From positions 1,860,001 to 1,924,000 of the forward strand of contig CALOCY010000004.1 of assembly GCA_942491975.1 (NCBI GenBank): a DNA stretch of 64,000 bases, in the 5' to 3' direction. Below the pieces are notes generated by a model, which saw only the letters and a program-made list of their open reading frames with translations, did no database searches and was not told where the DNA came from. How positions within the stretch are numbered: position 1 is the first letter of the stretch; each line of letters starts with the position of its first letter. This document shows positions 7,650 to 17,027 of this stretch, piece after piece. Origin of the DNA: CALOCY01 sp942491975. Lineage in GTDB: Bacteria > Bacteroidota > Bacteroidia > Bacteroidales > Prolixibacteraceae. A program made the translations under genes and the position numbers.

Positions 7650-9542
7650 TTATTTCTTCGCTTTTTTATCCAGTATTTTTTCAATCTCATCCATAACTTT
7701 GTTCATGGCTGCTATTGTTTTATTAAATGGCAACCGGGCAGTCATATCCACACCAGCTTTTTTAAGCAATTCGATAGGATAGTCCGATCCGCCTGACGAC
7801 AGAAATGCAATATATTTTTCAAGTGCCCCCTCTTCATTATTCATTACCTGCCCTGCAAGCGAGATGGATGCCGTAAATGAAGTGCTGTATTGGTACATGT
7901 AGAAGTTGTAATAGAAATGCGGAATAAAAGCCCATTCCATATTGATGTAATCATCAATGTGGCAAATCCCCTCTTCGTGTCCGTAATAGCGTTTTACAAT
8001 ATCACTGTACAGTTGCGACAGGAAATCGCCTGTAAGCGGTTGTCCTTTTTCAGCAGCTTCATGAATTTTTAATTCATACTCTGCAAACTGTGTCTGGCGG
8101 AACAGAGTGCCTTTGAAACCATCCAGCCAACTCATCAGCAACGATAGCTTTACATCATCATCGGTAACCGTATTTATGATATAATTGAACAACAACACTT
8201 CATTAAAGGTTGAAGCCACTTCAGCCACAAATGTTGGATAATCGGCCAACGGATAAGGCTGTGTCTTGTTGGAGAGATAACTATGCATTGTATGCCCCAA
8301 TTCGTGGGTAAAAGTGCTAACATCGCCATACAACCCATTATAGTTAAGCAAAATATAGGGGTGCACATCGTAACCGGCACCATTCGAGTAAGCCCCGGAC
8401 TGTTTTCCTGTTGTGGGATACACATCAATCCAGCGTTTATCCAACGCTTCACGGACGACCTTAACATATTCATTTCCAAGCGGCTTCATTGATTCAAGGA
8501 CTATTTTTTGTGCTTCTTCGTAGGTATATTTCAGTGCTACATCTTTCACCACCGGGGCGTACATATCAAGGTACCTGAGCGTATCCACATTCAACATACG
8601 CTTTTTAATTTTCAAATACCTGTGAAAAGCCGGAAGGTTTTTATTTACATTGTCAATAAGGCCGTGGTAAACTTCAACCGGTATATTGTTGGGCGATAGT
8701 GATGATTCAAGCGATGATTTATATTGACGGGCACGCGCATGATAGATATCCTTTTTGATGTTACCATAAAGCGTCTGCCCGAAAGTAGCTTTGTATTTCG
8801 CATAGTTATCCCAAAATGCTTTGAACACCACTTTTCGGTCTTCCCGATTAGGTAAAGCGCGGTATTTTTCGTATCCCGAACTGGTCAGGCTTACTTTTTC
8901 ACCATTCGAAAGGACCACTTCGGCCGAAGGCATTTCGGCATCTTTGAAGGTGCTGTAAATTGATCCGGCCGATCCGACAGCCAGGCCCGACAGTGCCATT
9001 ATCTGCTCTTCGGGTTCAGAGAGCGTATGTCTGGCCTGGCGGAAAAGGTCGCGCAACTTAAATGCATACAGATCCAGTTTAGGTTCCTCTTTTATAAATT
9101 TTTCGATGGTTTCAATTCCGGCCGATAAAATTTCGGGTTGGATATACGCTGCTTTCGCCGAGAAATCGGCAAAGAGTTGCTGAAGCCCCTGTGTCATGCC
9201 CAGTGCTTTCATATCACGTGTATCCTGATCGGCATGCATGCTGGCATAGATGTAGAGACGGTCAGCCTCTTTTAAGACTTTTGAGTTATACTGAAGGGCA
9301 GCAAGCAGGTTGGATGCCGATGTTGTCAGTGTTCCCTGAAAATCGCTGATTTTAACCATTTCAGCAGCCAATTGATCTTTGGCTGAAACCCAGGCTTCTT
9401 TGGTTGGGTACAAGTCTTCAAGGTTCCACTTGTAGCGTTCGGCAACTTCAGACCGGTCGGCCTGTGCCAGTCCGTTGGTAATAAAACATACAATTGCCAC
9501 AAGAACCAGTGACAAATTTTTTAATCGTTTTCTGTTTTTCAT
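7650..9542 (-). CDS. pepF: M3 family oligoendopeptidase F, exported
   Basis: The 630-residue zinc metallopeptidase has a signal peptide (residues 1-27, ending NGLAQA), an alpha-helical N-terminal oligopeptidase F domain at about 100-230, and an M3 catalytic domain with HELGH at 413-417 followed by the downstream Glu region FVAEVASTFNE (third zinc ligand). It should trim short peptides in the periplasm. The TSFTASISLA segment near residue 560 and the Tyr-rich segment before it are typical of PepF substrate-binding parts. Length matches the family. It is alone on the minus strand, and its 3' end is followed by hairpin repeat copy 1. No TAnnTTTG box is obvious upstream. Many Bacteroidetes PepF proteins are exported like this one, unlike the cytoplasmic Lactococcus enzyme. 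Confidence 0.92.
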   Translation of the reverse strand: MKNRKRLKNLSLVLVAIVCFITNGLAQADRSEVAERYKWNLEDLYPTKEAWVSAKDQLAAEMVKISDFQGTLTTSASNLLAALQYNSKVLKEADRLYIYASMHADQDTRDMKALGMTQGLQQLFADFSAKAAYIQPEILSAGIETIEKFIKEEPKLDLYAFKLRDLFRQARHTLSEPEEQIMALSGLAVGSAGSIYSTFKDAEMPSAEVVLSNGEKVSLTSSGYEKYRALPNREDRKVVFKAFWDNYAKYKATFGQTLYGNIKKDIYHARARQYKSSLESSLSPNNIPVEVYHGLIDNVNKNLPAFHRYLKIKKRMLNVDTLRYLDMYAPVVKDVALKYTYEEAQKIVLESMKPLGNEYVKVVREALDKRWIDVYPTTGKQSGAYSNGAGYDVHPYILLNYNGLYGDVSTFTHELGHTMHSYLSNKTQPYPLADYPTFVAEVASTFNEVLLFNYIINTVTDDDVKLSLLMSWLDGFKGTLFRQTQFAEYELKIHEAAEKGQPLTGDFLSQLYSDIVKRYYGHEEGICHIDDYINMEWAFIPHFYYNFYMYQYSTSFTASISLAGQVMNNEEGALEKYIAFLSSGGSDYPIELLKKAGVDMTARLPFNKTIAAMNKVMDEIEKILDKKAKK

Positions 9543-9788
9543 ACGTTTAGAATTTAGACCCGGAAATCAGGTGTGAACCTTAATTCACCAAGAGTTTTAG
9601 GTTATCTGTTTTTATTGTTTTATTCTCTATTTTATCAGCCTGCCTGCAGGAAGGACATAAAACTATCTATTTTAGTCGTTAAAAAGGGCTAATTGTTACA
9701 TTTTTTGTCACTTAACTTACTCCAGCGACTATTTTCCTGCCTGGTGCATAACCCGACAGCTATCGTGGATTAACCCAGAGGAAAGAGG

Positions 9789-9939
9789 TGGCATGGTTAT
9801 TTTCAATCGTCTTAGCAGTTTTAGTAAACGGTTAAAACCGTTTGGGTGTTGGTCGACAGGTGCTATACCTACCGTTAAAACGGCAGGTTATGCCAATAAA
9901 TGCAAAGGGTTCCATCTTTTTTTGAAAGATGGAATCCCT
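9789..9939 (+). repeat. composite repeat module ending in hairpin copy 2
   Basis: The block begins GGTGGCATGGTTATTTTCAA, contains the palindrome AACGGTTAAAACCGTT, then GCCAATAAATGCAAAGG, and ends in the hairpin 9906-9939 (TTCCATCTTT / AAAGATGGAA, one-base bulge near the foot). The block at 13068-13190 has the same order of parts, with about 20 bases fewer in the middle. Confidence 0.75.
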
Positions 9940-9968
9940 GCTCTTCTGTTTATACATTTCCATATAAT

Positions 9969-10056
9969 TCAACCCGCTTCGGGGTTGGGAACCGGTTGTT
10001 CATTACTTTCCCCTAATTGCATTGGGGGTTATTATTATTTAATCCCTTCGGGATAA
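9969..10056. repeat. cluster of three short palindromes
   Basis: AACCCGCTTCGGGGTT (9971-9986), CCCC/GGGG with inner AAT/ATT (10010-10028) and ATCCCTTCGGGAT (10042-10054) follow each other between the repeat module and the next gene. The short reading frame spanning 9793-10056 lies wholly within the repeats and is not called as a gene. Confidence 0.5.
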
Positions 10057-10108
10057 ACATGTCCGGAAGAGATGTTATTGAGATGGCATCCTTACTCTTT
10101 TTCGTACT

Positions 10109-11212
10109 TTATATTTTAACCGTTTTTAAACGTAGCTGTTGTTGAAAATATTCATTTTTTATTTGATTGACAGCTTCTTTTACTGAGATAATTTTGTCTG
10201 CCAGATACGCTTTAGTCCCTGCAAAAGAGAAACCATGTAAGAAGTCTCCCTGTGCTGCATTAAATAGTGCTTCGGCAATGCAAAACTGAACGTTTCGATA
10301 GTCACACGTCTTTAAACATTTCCACGGACAATTTACGGGCTTTTTGTTTCCCTGTTGAATTTGCCTGACAAAATCATTTGCAATTACCCTGGCAGGAAGA
10401 CCAACAGGGCTATCAAGAATTGTGATGTCATTTTTTGTACATGTAAGGTAGTTTTGTTTGAATTTTTCAGAGACATCGCATTCACGGGTTGTAACAAACC
10501 TTGTCCCCATTTTTACCCCTTTTGCCCCGGCACCCATAATTTCAAACATGTCTTTTCCGGAGTAGATTCCCCCACCTGCAATAACAGGAATTTCTATTCC
10601 GGTTTTTTGTTCAAAACGGTTTATTTCACGTACTGTATCTTTGATAATTGAGGAGAGCGGAATTTTCGGGTTAATTACATCTTTTTTCTTAAACCCCTGA
10701 TGGCCTCCTGAATGAGGCCCTTCCACCACAACAGCGTCAGGTACCCGATTGTATTTATCTGACCAATGCTGAAAGATTAATTTTGCTGCCCTTGCAGAAG
10801 ATACTTTGGGAATGAATTTTGTGGCAGTTTCTTCTAAAAATGAGGTTTCAATATTTGATGGTTTTTTTAGAGGTAATCCGGCACCTATAAATACGACATC
10901 AATTTTTTCTTCCAACGCTACTTTTAATAAGTCTTCAAAATCCGAAACAGCCAGCATAATATTGACGCCTATTGTTCCTTTTGATTTTGCACGGGCCTTC
11001 CTGATCTCTTTTCGTAAAGCGATTTTGTTGGCTTCCCTGAAGTTTTTCCTGTAACCCGGTTCTGTCATTCCAATGCCAACTGCTGAAATAACACCAATAC
11101 CGCCCTCATTGGCCACCGCCGAAGCCAACCCTGAAAGAGAAACACAAACCCCCATTCCCCCCTGAACGATAGGCAACTTTACATTTAAATCTCCAATTTT
11201 TAATGTTTCCAT
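10109..11212 (-). CDS. nitronate monooxygenase family FMN enzyme
   Basis: The 367-residue TIM-barrel protein belongs to the NAD(P)H-dependent flavin oxidoreductase / 2-nitropropane dioxygenase family. Evidence: VQGGMGVCVSLSGLASAVANEGGIG at the N terminus, GPHSGGHQGF in the middle (flavin/substrate loop), and IPVIAGGGIYSG...GAKGVKMGTRF, the phosphate-binding end of the barrel. The C-terminal part has a Cys cluster (NCPWKCLKTCDY plus FCIAE), seen in a subgroup of this family and possibly binding metal. Some members oxidise nitronates, others act as enoyl-ACP reductase (FabK); which applies cannot be told. It is monocistronic, on the minus strand, with a MITE-like repeat just upstream at 11247. 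Confidence 0.88.
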   Translation of the reverse strand: METLKIGDLNVKLPIVQGGMGVCVSLSGLASAVANEGGIGVISAVGIGMTEPGYRKNFREANKIALRKEIRKARAKSKGTIGVNIMLAVSDFEDLLKVALEEKIDVVFIGAGLPLKKPSNIETSFLEETATKFIPKVSSARAAKLIFQHWSDKYNRVPDAVVVEGPHSGGHQGFKKKDVINPKIPLSSIIKDTVREINRFEQKTGIEIPVIAGGGIYSGKDMFEIMGAGAKGVKMGTRFVTTRECDVSEKFKQNYLTCTKNDITILDSPVGLPARVIANDFVRQIQQGNKKPVNCPWKCLKTCDYRNVQFCIAEALFNAAQGDFLHGFSFAGTKAYLADKIISVKEAVNQIKNEYFQQQLRLKTVKI

Positions 11213-11246
11213 GAGAAAAAAATTATTTGTGATACTTTGTTTATAA

Positions 11247-11518
11247 TAACTTCAGTCGATTATAAAACATTTTTATCTAGAGTACTCGAGAGTTACAATA
11301 AAGCACTGAATATCAAACAATAATGCTTTAGCCTGAATTCTTCTTCATTTCTTTTCCATAGATGAAAAGAAACGAAGCAAAGAAAAATCTAGCCAAAATA
11401 AAGGTGTTTACATTTTCAATGTATCAAATTAGCCCGCATCACGCAATTTTGGCAACTCACGAACAAAGATTTTCTGCTAATCCATTCATTATATGAGTAT
11501 TAATTCGAGTTCAGGTTA
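11247..11518. mobile_element. MITE-like repeat, copy A
   Basis: The 272-base non-coding element has degenerate ends TAACTTCAGTCGAT and CGAGTTCAGGTTA. Inside is a 14-base stem, CTTCATTTCTTTTC (11343-11356) with GAAAAGAAACGAAG (11364-11377), one mismatch. The stretch 11343-11467 differs from 12786-12910 of copy B at only nine positions. Confidence 0.75.
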
Positions 11519-11722
11519 ATAGTTTTTTAGATTGTTAGACCTGAGAGAGAAATGAGAAAAATTGCAGTGGCCTGTTCCATTGGAATTTATCATTTCTATT
11601 TGACAAAATTATTGATGGTAGTTTGTATCCCCAAATTTTAGGGATGAACAAGAAGCAAATAGGGAAATTATCAGAAAAACAGGGGCAAGAAAGATCAACT
11701 CAGGGGTGAATACGGCCTTTAG

Positions 11723-12577
11723 CTATATCATTTTATTGAAATCGTTGATGTATTTTTGAGATACCAATGCAGGGAAATCAAGATTTTCAACATATAACTT
11801 ATACCCCTGGGAGTTTCCCTGTATCTCATTAATATGGTTAATATTCACGATAAATGTCCTGTGACATTTAAAGATAAAGTCGAAGTCCTGAATTGATTCT
11901 TCTGCCTTTTTAAGTGAGCTTCTGACCATTTGTTTTTTAACGATGCCTTCACTTTTATAAAAGACCTCGATGTAGTTGTCTGCGGATTTAATTAACAACA
12001 GTGAATTGGATGTTATTTTAAGGTTGTCTTTTTTGTAGTCAGATTCAAAATGAATGAGTTCTTCTTTTTGTCGTTTGCTTTCAATTAGTTTCTTATTTAG
12101 CTGTTGTGCAGATTTCAGATGAGAACGCAGCAATCTATCCTGATTTATGATAATAAGAACCGCAACAGGAAGAAAACCGAGTAAAATAATTTCCCCAACA
12201 TCGGAAAAATTAATGTCAATTACACCAAATAGTTTTGAGTAGAATAAAAAGTCACTGCCTGAAATTGCCAGTAGTATCCATATATTCCACATAATTTCCC
12301 TTTTTATATTCCATACGTTACTATAGAATAATTTAGGAAACAGGCTTGGCAAAACAATCAGGTTTAAACTAAGCACTAGAAACGTAGATGCAGCAAGCCC
12401 GGTAACCAGGTAGAATATTTCGGTGCCTGAAAAAGAGCTAATTTCAATCGGCTGAAAAATCAATAAAAAGACTAAAATACCCAAGCTTATGAATAAGATA
12501 ATTTTAGCATTATGTCTTAAATCATCGTTAAACGGATATGGTTTATTTAAAAATTTCAGCATTTTTTGTCTTTTCAA
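11723..12577 (-). CDS. membrane-bound LytTR-domain transcription regulator
   Basis: The 284-residue protein has four hydrophobic segments between about residues 25 and 145 (IILFISLGILVFLLIF, IFYLVTGLAASTFLVLSL and two more), a short basic coiled-coil linker (about 155-175), and a C-terminal LytTR DNA-binding domain (about 185-280). The LytTR core is visible as SADNYIEVFY, VRSSLKKAEESIQDFDFIFKCHRTFIVNINHI and FPALVSQKYIND. LytTR domains bind paired direct repeats and activate transcription; here the sensor is probably the membrane part rather than a receiver domain. No histidine kinase partner is adjacent, so it looks like a one-component regulator. MITE-like repeats lie on both sides. The target genes are unknown. 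Confidence 0.85.
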   Translation of the reverse strand: MKRQKMLKFLNKPYPFNDDLRHNAKIILFISLGILVFLLIFQPIEISSFSGTEIFYLVTGLAASTFLVLSLNLIVLPSLFPKLFYSNVWNIKREIMWNIWILLAISGSDFLFYSKLFGVIDINFSDVGEIILLGFLPVAVLIIINQDRLLRSHLKSAQQLNKKLIESKRQKEELIHFESDYKKDNLKITSNSLLLIKSADNYIEVFYKSEGIVKKQMVRSSLKKAEESIQDFDFIFKCHRTFIVNINHINEIQGNSQGYKLYVENLDFPALVSQKYINDFNKMI

Positions 12578-12687
12578 TAATATTGTTCACGTAACAACCT
12601 GCAACTGCCAAACCCACATTACAATGTAAAAACTATTTTGCACAGAAGCAAACCACATTAAAAAAGACCATTGGATTATTAGACTAA

Positions 12688-12978
12688 TAACCTGAGTTCG
12701 ATTATAAAATAGTTGTATTCAAAATGTTTGAAAAATGTGTTAAGTTGTTGATTTGCTGAGCAAATAGGGCAAAGCCCCAAGCCCCCTTCATTTCTTTTCC
12801 TTAGATGAAAAGAAACGAAGCAAAGAAAAATCAAGCCAAAATAAAGCTGTTTACATTTTCAATGTAACCAATTAGCCCTCATCGCGCAATTTTGGCGACT
12901 CACGAACAAAAGTTTTTTTATTTAAAATGCTTATTATCAAATATGTTAGAAAAAAATTCTTAAATCGAACTCAGGTTA
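12688..12978. mobile_element. MITE-like repeat, copy B (perfect terminal repeats)
   Basis: TAACCTGAGTTCGATT at 12688-12703 and AATCGAACTCAGGTTA at 12963-12978 are perfect 16-base inverted repeats, with TA at each outer end as in Tc1/mariner-type target duplication. The 291-base element has no reading frame for a transposase. The internal stem is CTTCATTTCTTTTC (12786-12799) / GAAAAGAAACGAAG (12807-12820). Confidence 0.85.
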
Positions 12979-13067
12979 ATAAATTGTTGGATTGACGGAT
13001 TTTTAGATGTTAAAGCATTCATGAGATTCGCGCTTTTGCGGAAATGGTGATATTTTTAATAGAGAAG

Positions 13068-13190
13068 GAGTGGCTATTTTCAACTGTTTTAACGGTCTTA
13101 GTAAACGGTTAAAACCGTTCGGGTGTTAGTTGGCAGGTATAGCCAATAAATGCAAAGGATTCCATCTTTCAAAAAGAGATGGCATCCTTT
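13068..13190 (+). repeat. composite repeat module with hairpin copy 3
   Basis: This is the second copy of the module at 9789: GAGTGGCTATTTTCAA, AACGGTTAAAACCGTT palindrome, GCCAATAAATGCAAAGG, then hairpin AAAGGATTCCATCT (13154-13167) / AGATGGCATCCTTT (13177-13190) with one mismatch. It ends 36 bases before the M16 peptidase start, so it would be part of that gene's leader. Confidence 0.75.
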
Positions 13191-13226
13191 TTCTGGCTAT
13201 CTTTGGCAAAAATCAATTTTCTGTTA

Positions 13227-14483
13227 ATGATCAATTACGAGAAACATACACTGCCCAACGGTTTGCGGGTTATTGTACACCGCGACCCGTCCACACCGCT
13301 TGCGGCACTAAATATCTGCTACGATGTGGGTGCCCGCGACGAGAACCCTGAACGTACCGGTTTTGCACACCTTTTTGAGCACCTGATGTTTGGCGGGTCA
13401 AAAAATATTCCTTCCTACGATGCTCCGCTACAACGCGTGGGTGGCGAGAATAATGCGTACACCACCAACGATATTACCAACTATTACCTCACCCTTCCGG
13501 CCAATAACCTGGAGACGGGGTTCTGGCTGGAGTCGGATCGCATGCTGGAGCTGGATTTTTCGGAACAGCGTTTGGCCGTACAACAGAGCGTGGTGATTGA
13601 GGAGTTTAAGCAACGCTACCTGAACCAGCCTTATGGCGATGTGTGGCCGCTGCTCCGCAAACTGGCCTACAAGGCACACCCCTACCGGTGGCCGACCATC
13701 GGGAAAGAGGTGGCGCATATTGAACAGGCCACGTTGCAGGAGGTGAAGGATTTTTTCTTTTCGCATTATGCCCCCAACAATGCTGTACTGGTGGCATCGG
13801 GAGATGTAGATGCGGATAATATTTTAAAGCTGGCAGAGAGATGGTTTGGTGCTATCCCCCAACGCAATGTACCTGTCCGCAACCTTCCGCAGGAACCGGT
13901 GCAAACAGCACTTCGTTTTGAAGAGGTACACCGTGATGTGCCTTTTGATGCCCTCTACATGGCCTGGCACATGGACGACCGGTTGAGCCGGAATTATTAC
14001 ATTACCGATTTGATTTCCGATGTGTTGTCCAACGGACAATCATCGCGGCTTTACCGCAAGCTGGTGATTGACAGGCAGTTGTTTAACGAACTGGATGCCT
14101 ACATTTCGGGCGATAGTGATCCGGGGTTGTTTGTGGTTTCCGGAAAGTTGAATGATGGTGTTACACATAAGCAGGCACATACTGCCATAGAGGAGGAGTT
14201 GCAACAGCTGTGTAACGAACAGGTAGCTGACAATGAACTGAAAAAAGTACAAAATAAAGCTGAAGCGAACCTGCTCTATTCCGAAATGAACTTTTTGAAT
14301 AAGGCCATGAACCTGGCGAATTTTGAGGTACTCAAAGACGCCGCTTTAATTAATGAACAGGTTGATCGTTACCGGGCTGTATCTCCGAATGATATACGCA
14401 ATGTATCCCAACAGGTTTTCACCCGGGAGAATTGTTCAGTCATATACTATCATAAGAGCAAGACAGTGAACAGTGAACAGTGA
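13227..14483 (+). CDS. M16 zinc peptidase, catalytic subunit
   Basis: From the ATG at 13227 the protein has 418 residues. Upstream in-frame ATG 13179 lies inside the hairpin repeat and adds no conserved sequence, so it is rejected. The zinc motif HLFEHLMFGG (HxxEH, inverted HExxH) sits at about residues 50-60 after the strand-rich start LPNGLRVIVHRD, and the Glu ligand should lie about 75 residues later. The C-terminal half is the second M16 fold. Such peptidases work in the cytoplasm or periplasm on short peptides. No signal peptide is visible. The next gene (14661) encodes an inactive partner, matching the two-chain arrangement of bacterial M16B and mitochondrial processing peptidases. The 177-base gap argues against tight coupling but the order supports a functional pair. 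Confidence 0.92.
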   Translation: MINYEKHTLPNGLRVIVHRDPSTPLAALNICYDVGARDENPERTGFAHLFEHLMFGGSKNIPSYDAPLQRVGGENNAYTTNDITNYYLTLPANNLETGFWLESDRMLELDFSEQRLAVQQSVVIEEFKQRYLNQPYGDVWPLLRKLAYKAHPYRWPTIGKEVAHIEQATLQEVKDFFFSHYAPNNAVLVASGDVDADNILKLAERWFGAIPQRNVPVRNLPQEPVQTALRFEEVHRDVPFDALYMAWHMDDRLSRNYYITDLISDVLSNGQSSRLYRKLVIDRQLFNELDAYISGDSDPGLFVVSGKLNDGVTHKQAHTAIEEELQQLCNEQVADNELKKVQNKAEANLLYSEMNFLNKAMNLANFEVLKDAALINEQVDRYRAVSPNDIRNVSQQVFTRENCSVIYYHKSKTVNSEQ

Positions 14484-14660
14484 ATAACGAAAAATGAAAA
14501 AAAGAAGTTAACCGGAGTTGGCAGAAGTCAACGGAATATAACAGAATGTTTTTTGATTTGACCACTTTCAACTTTTAGCTTTTTCAATTCACAGATCTTA
14601 TATCGTTAATCGATGTTCGATATTCAACTAAAATAATTGGAGAAATTAAATACGTAAGAT

Positions 14661-15950
14661 ATGCTTTCAGTAACCGATCGAAAAATAGCACCTCCACATA
14701 ACGACATTAAACATGTTGATATCATTAAAGCCCGTGAAGAGAAGCTGGACAACGGCCTGCCGGTTTTCCTGATTGATGCAGGGGATCAGGAGGTGGTGAA
14801 AATTGATTTTATATTCAATGCCGGCTACTGGCAACAAAAAAGTAACCTTATTGCCTCACTCACCAATGCCATGCTGTATGAAGGTACCGATAAGATGAAC
14901 GCCGCACAAATTGCTGAAATTTACGATTTTCACGGATCGTATATTCAGTTTGCTGTTGACCAGCACCACGGAAGAATCAGCCTTATTACCCTGAACAGGC
15001 ACCTGAACAGGTTACTCGAAACAACCGAAGGGTTGATCAAACATTCAGTGATTCCCGAACACGACCTTCAATCGGCCATCCTAAAACGAAAGAACAGGTA
15101 TATTGTTGATTCGCAGAAGGTTAATTTTATTTGCCAGAAGCAATTTTCCAACGTGGTATTCGGAAATCATCACCCTTATGCCTCCACTGCCGAGGCGTAT
15201 CATTTCGATCAGGTTGAACGTCAGCACCTCATTGATTTTTATCAGCACCATTATTGTGCCAACAACTGTTATATTATTGTTGCCGGAAAAACAGGCACAC
15301 AGTTAACCGGCCTGTTAAATAACTATTTTGGACAGAACGATTGGTTGAGTAAGGAGAAGTATGTTTTCCCCGATTATACGATCTCTCCATCAAACGAGTT
15401 AATCCATCACACCCCAAAAACCGATGCGTTGCAAACAGCTGTCCGCACAGGTTGCCCGGCTATAAATAAATTGCATCCCGACTATCCGGGGTTATCTGTT
15501 GTCAACACCATTTTGGGAGGCTATTTTGGCTCACGCCTTATGAGAAATATCCGCGAAGAGAAAGGGTATACCTACGGTGTCTATTCCATTTTATCTTCGT
15601 ATCAAAAGGGCGGTTGTTTTTTTATCTCATCCGAAGTGGGGAACGATGTGGCAGAACCCGCCATTGCTGAAATCAGAAAGGAGTTGAAGAGGCTGAGAGA
15701 AGAACCCGTAGCCGATACCGAACTTAAGCTGGTCAGCAATTACATGCTGGGCGAAATTTTAAGAGAGCTTGACGGTCCTTTTGCCCTCTCTTCATTATTC
15801 AAAGGGTTGTATGATTACGGGCTTGATTACAGCTTTATTGACCGGAAAATCGATGCAATAAAAACCATAACCCCGGAACAGATCATAGAGCTTTCCAATC
15901 GTTATCTGCATGAAGACAGGATGTTTGTGGTTACGGCAGGGGCGAAGTAA
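14661..15950 (+). CDS. M16 peptidase-like protein, non-catalytic partner subunit
   Basis: The 429-residue protein has the M16 fold but no HxxEH: the equivalent stretch (ASLTNAMLYEGTDKMNAAQIAEIYDFHGSYIQF, around residues 60-95) lacks all zinc ligands. The C-terminal domain keeps the Arg/Tyr substrate-binding motif of M16 (GSRLMRNIREEKGYTYGVYS, about residues 290-312). In M16B pairs one chain carries zinc and the other supplies this R/Y motif, so the two neighbours complement each other. No signal peptide is present. The start ATG at 14661 is followed by MLSVTDRKIAPP. The intergenic gap to the catalytic gene contains a short tandem GTGAACAGTGAACAGTGAA at the end of the upstream frame and AT-rich spacer. 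Confidence 0.9.
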   Translation: MLSVTDRKIAPPHNDIKHVDIIKAREEKLDNGLPVFLIDAGDQEVVKIDFIFNAGYWQQKSNLIASLTNAMLYEGTDKMNAAQIAEIYDFHGSYIQFAVDQHHGRISLITLNRHLNRLLETTEGLIKHSVIPEHDLQSAILKRKNRYIVDSQKVNFICQKQFSNVVFGNHHPYASTAEAYHFDQVERQHLIDFYQHHYCANNCYIIVAGKTGTQLTGLLNNYFGQNDWLSKEKYVFPDYTISPSNELIHHTPKTDALQTAVRTGCPAINKLHPDYPGLSVVNTILGGYFGSRLMRNIREEKGYTYGVYSILSSYQKGGCFFISSEVGNDVAEPAIAEIRKELKRLREEPVADTELKLVSNYMLGEILRELDGPFALSSLFKGLYDYGLDYSFIDRKIDAIKTITPEQIIELSNRYLHEDRMFVVTAGAK

Positions 15951-15993
15951 AAAGAGTGGAAAGTTGCCCCACCTTCGCATTCTGCTTTGGTGG

Positions 15994-16042
15994 AAAAACA
16001 GGGATGTCATCTTTTTTAAAGAGAGATGACATCCCTGTTTTT
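15994..16042. repeat. dispersed hairpin repeat, copy 4 (GTCAT subtype), probable bidirectional terminator
   Basis: AAAAACAGGGATGTCATCT (15994-16012) and its exact complement at 16024-16042 give a perfect 19-pair stem with an 11-base loop. It sits between convergent genes (stop 15950 and stop 16052), and A/T tails on both sides suit termination in both directions. Confidence 0.85.
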
Positions 16043-16051
16043 GTAAGCTTT

Positions 16052-17020
16052 TTATTTCAAACCTTCTGTCGTCTGTTCAATTTGGTATTTATTACGATCG
16101 CTGGAACTGCGGCTGATTAATTCACCCAAGAATCCGGCTAAAAAAAGCTGTGAACCGATAACCATACAGGTCAGTGCAATGTAGAAATAGGCACTGTCGG
16201 TTACCAACCGTGATTCTATATGATGATTGAGTGCATATATCTTTTGAACACCCAGAAATCCGGCCAGGAAGAACCCGATAATAAATACCAGCGTTCCCAA
16301 TATACCAAAGAAGTGCATCGGTTTTTTCCCAAACCGGGCCAGAAAAGATACCGAAAGCAGGTCGAGAAAACCGTTGATAAAACGCTCAAAGCCAAACTTG
16401 GTTATGCCATATTTGCGTTTCTGGTGTTGTACCACCTTCTCCCCTATTTTTTTAAAGCCGGCCTGTTTGGCCAAAATAGGGATGTAGCGGTGCATCTCAC
16501 CGTAAACTTCAATCGATTTGATTACTTTACGCCGGTATGCTTTTAACCCGCAATTGAAATCGTGCAGTTTTATGCCTGAAACCCGCCGGGCTGTCCAGTT
16601 AAAGAATTTACTTGGAAACGTTTTGGTAAAAGGGTCATAACGCTTTTTTTTCCATCCCGATACCAGGTCGTACTTCTCCTCTTTTATCATCCGGTACAGT
16701 TCCGGTATCTCTTCAGGGCTGTCCTGAAGGTCGGCATCCATGGTGATCACCACATCTCCGGCAGCAGCTTCAAACCCACAATAGAGGGCTGCTGATTTTC
16801 CGTAGTTCCGTCTGAAACTGACCCCTTTAATGAAAGGATGCTTTTCAGATAAGGAACCAATTACCTCCCACGAATCATCACTGCTCCCGTCATCTACCAG
16901 CACAACTTCAAAGGAGAAGCCATGTTTGTCCATCACTTTTTTAATCCACCCGACCAATTCGGGCAACGACTCATCTTCATTGTACAACGGGACAACTACC
17001 GAAATATCCATATTTGACAT
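16052..17020 (-). CDS. family 2 glycosyltransferase, polyprenyl-phosphate type, membrane-anchored
   Basis: The 322-residue protein has an N-terminal GT-A domain with VVPLYNEDESLPEL, DDGSSDDSW and the metal-binding DADLQDSPEEIPEL, and then WKKKRYDPFTKTFPSKFFN as in DPM1/ArnC/GtrB-type enzymes. Two C-terminal transmembrane helices follow (about residues 235-260 and 275-305), as in GtrB. It should move a sugar from a nucleotide sugar to undecaprenyl phosphate on the cytoplasmic face of the inner membrane for cell-surface glycan synthesis. Gene order: it is 7 bases downstream of the DUF4199 gene on the same strand, so they are probably co-transcribed. No glycan cluster surrounds it, so the sugar is unknown. 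Confidence 0.92.
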   Translation of the reverse strand: MSNMDISVVVPLYNEDESLPELVGWIKKVMDKHGFSFEVVLVDDGSSDDSWEVIGSLSEKHPFIKGVSFRRNYGKSAALYCGFEAAAGDVVITMDADLQDSPEEIPELYRMIKEEKYDLVSGWKKKRYDPFTKTFPSKFFNWTARRVSGIKLHDFNCGLKAYRRKVIKSIEVYGEMHRYIPILAKQAGFKKIGEKVVQHQKRKYGITKFGFERFINGFLDLLSVSFLARFGKKPMHFFGILGTLVFIIGFFLAGFLGVQKIYALNHHIESRLVTDSAYFYIALTCMVIGSQLFLAGFLGELISRSSSDRNKYQIEQTTEGLK

Positions 17021-17027
17021 TTAAGTT

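Noticed and set aside
9793..10056. An 87-residue plus-strand frame
   Set aside because: Made up of the composite repeat module and the palindrome cluster; not protein-like.
9789..13190. CRISPR array
   Set aside because: The repeats are hairpins in scattered copies, with no regular spacer length and no cas genes.
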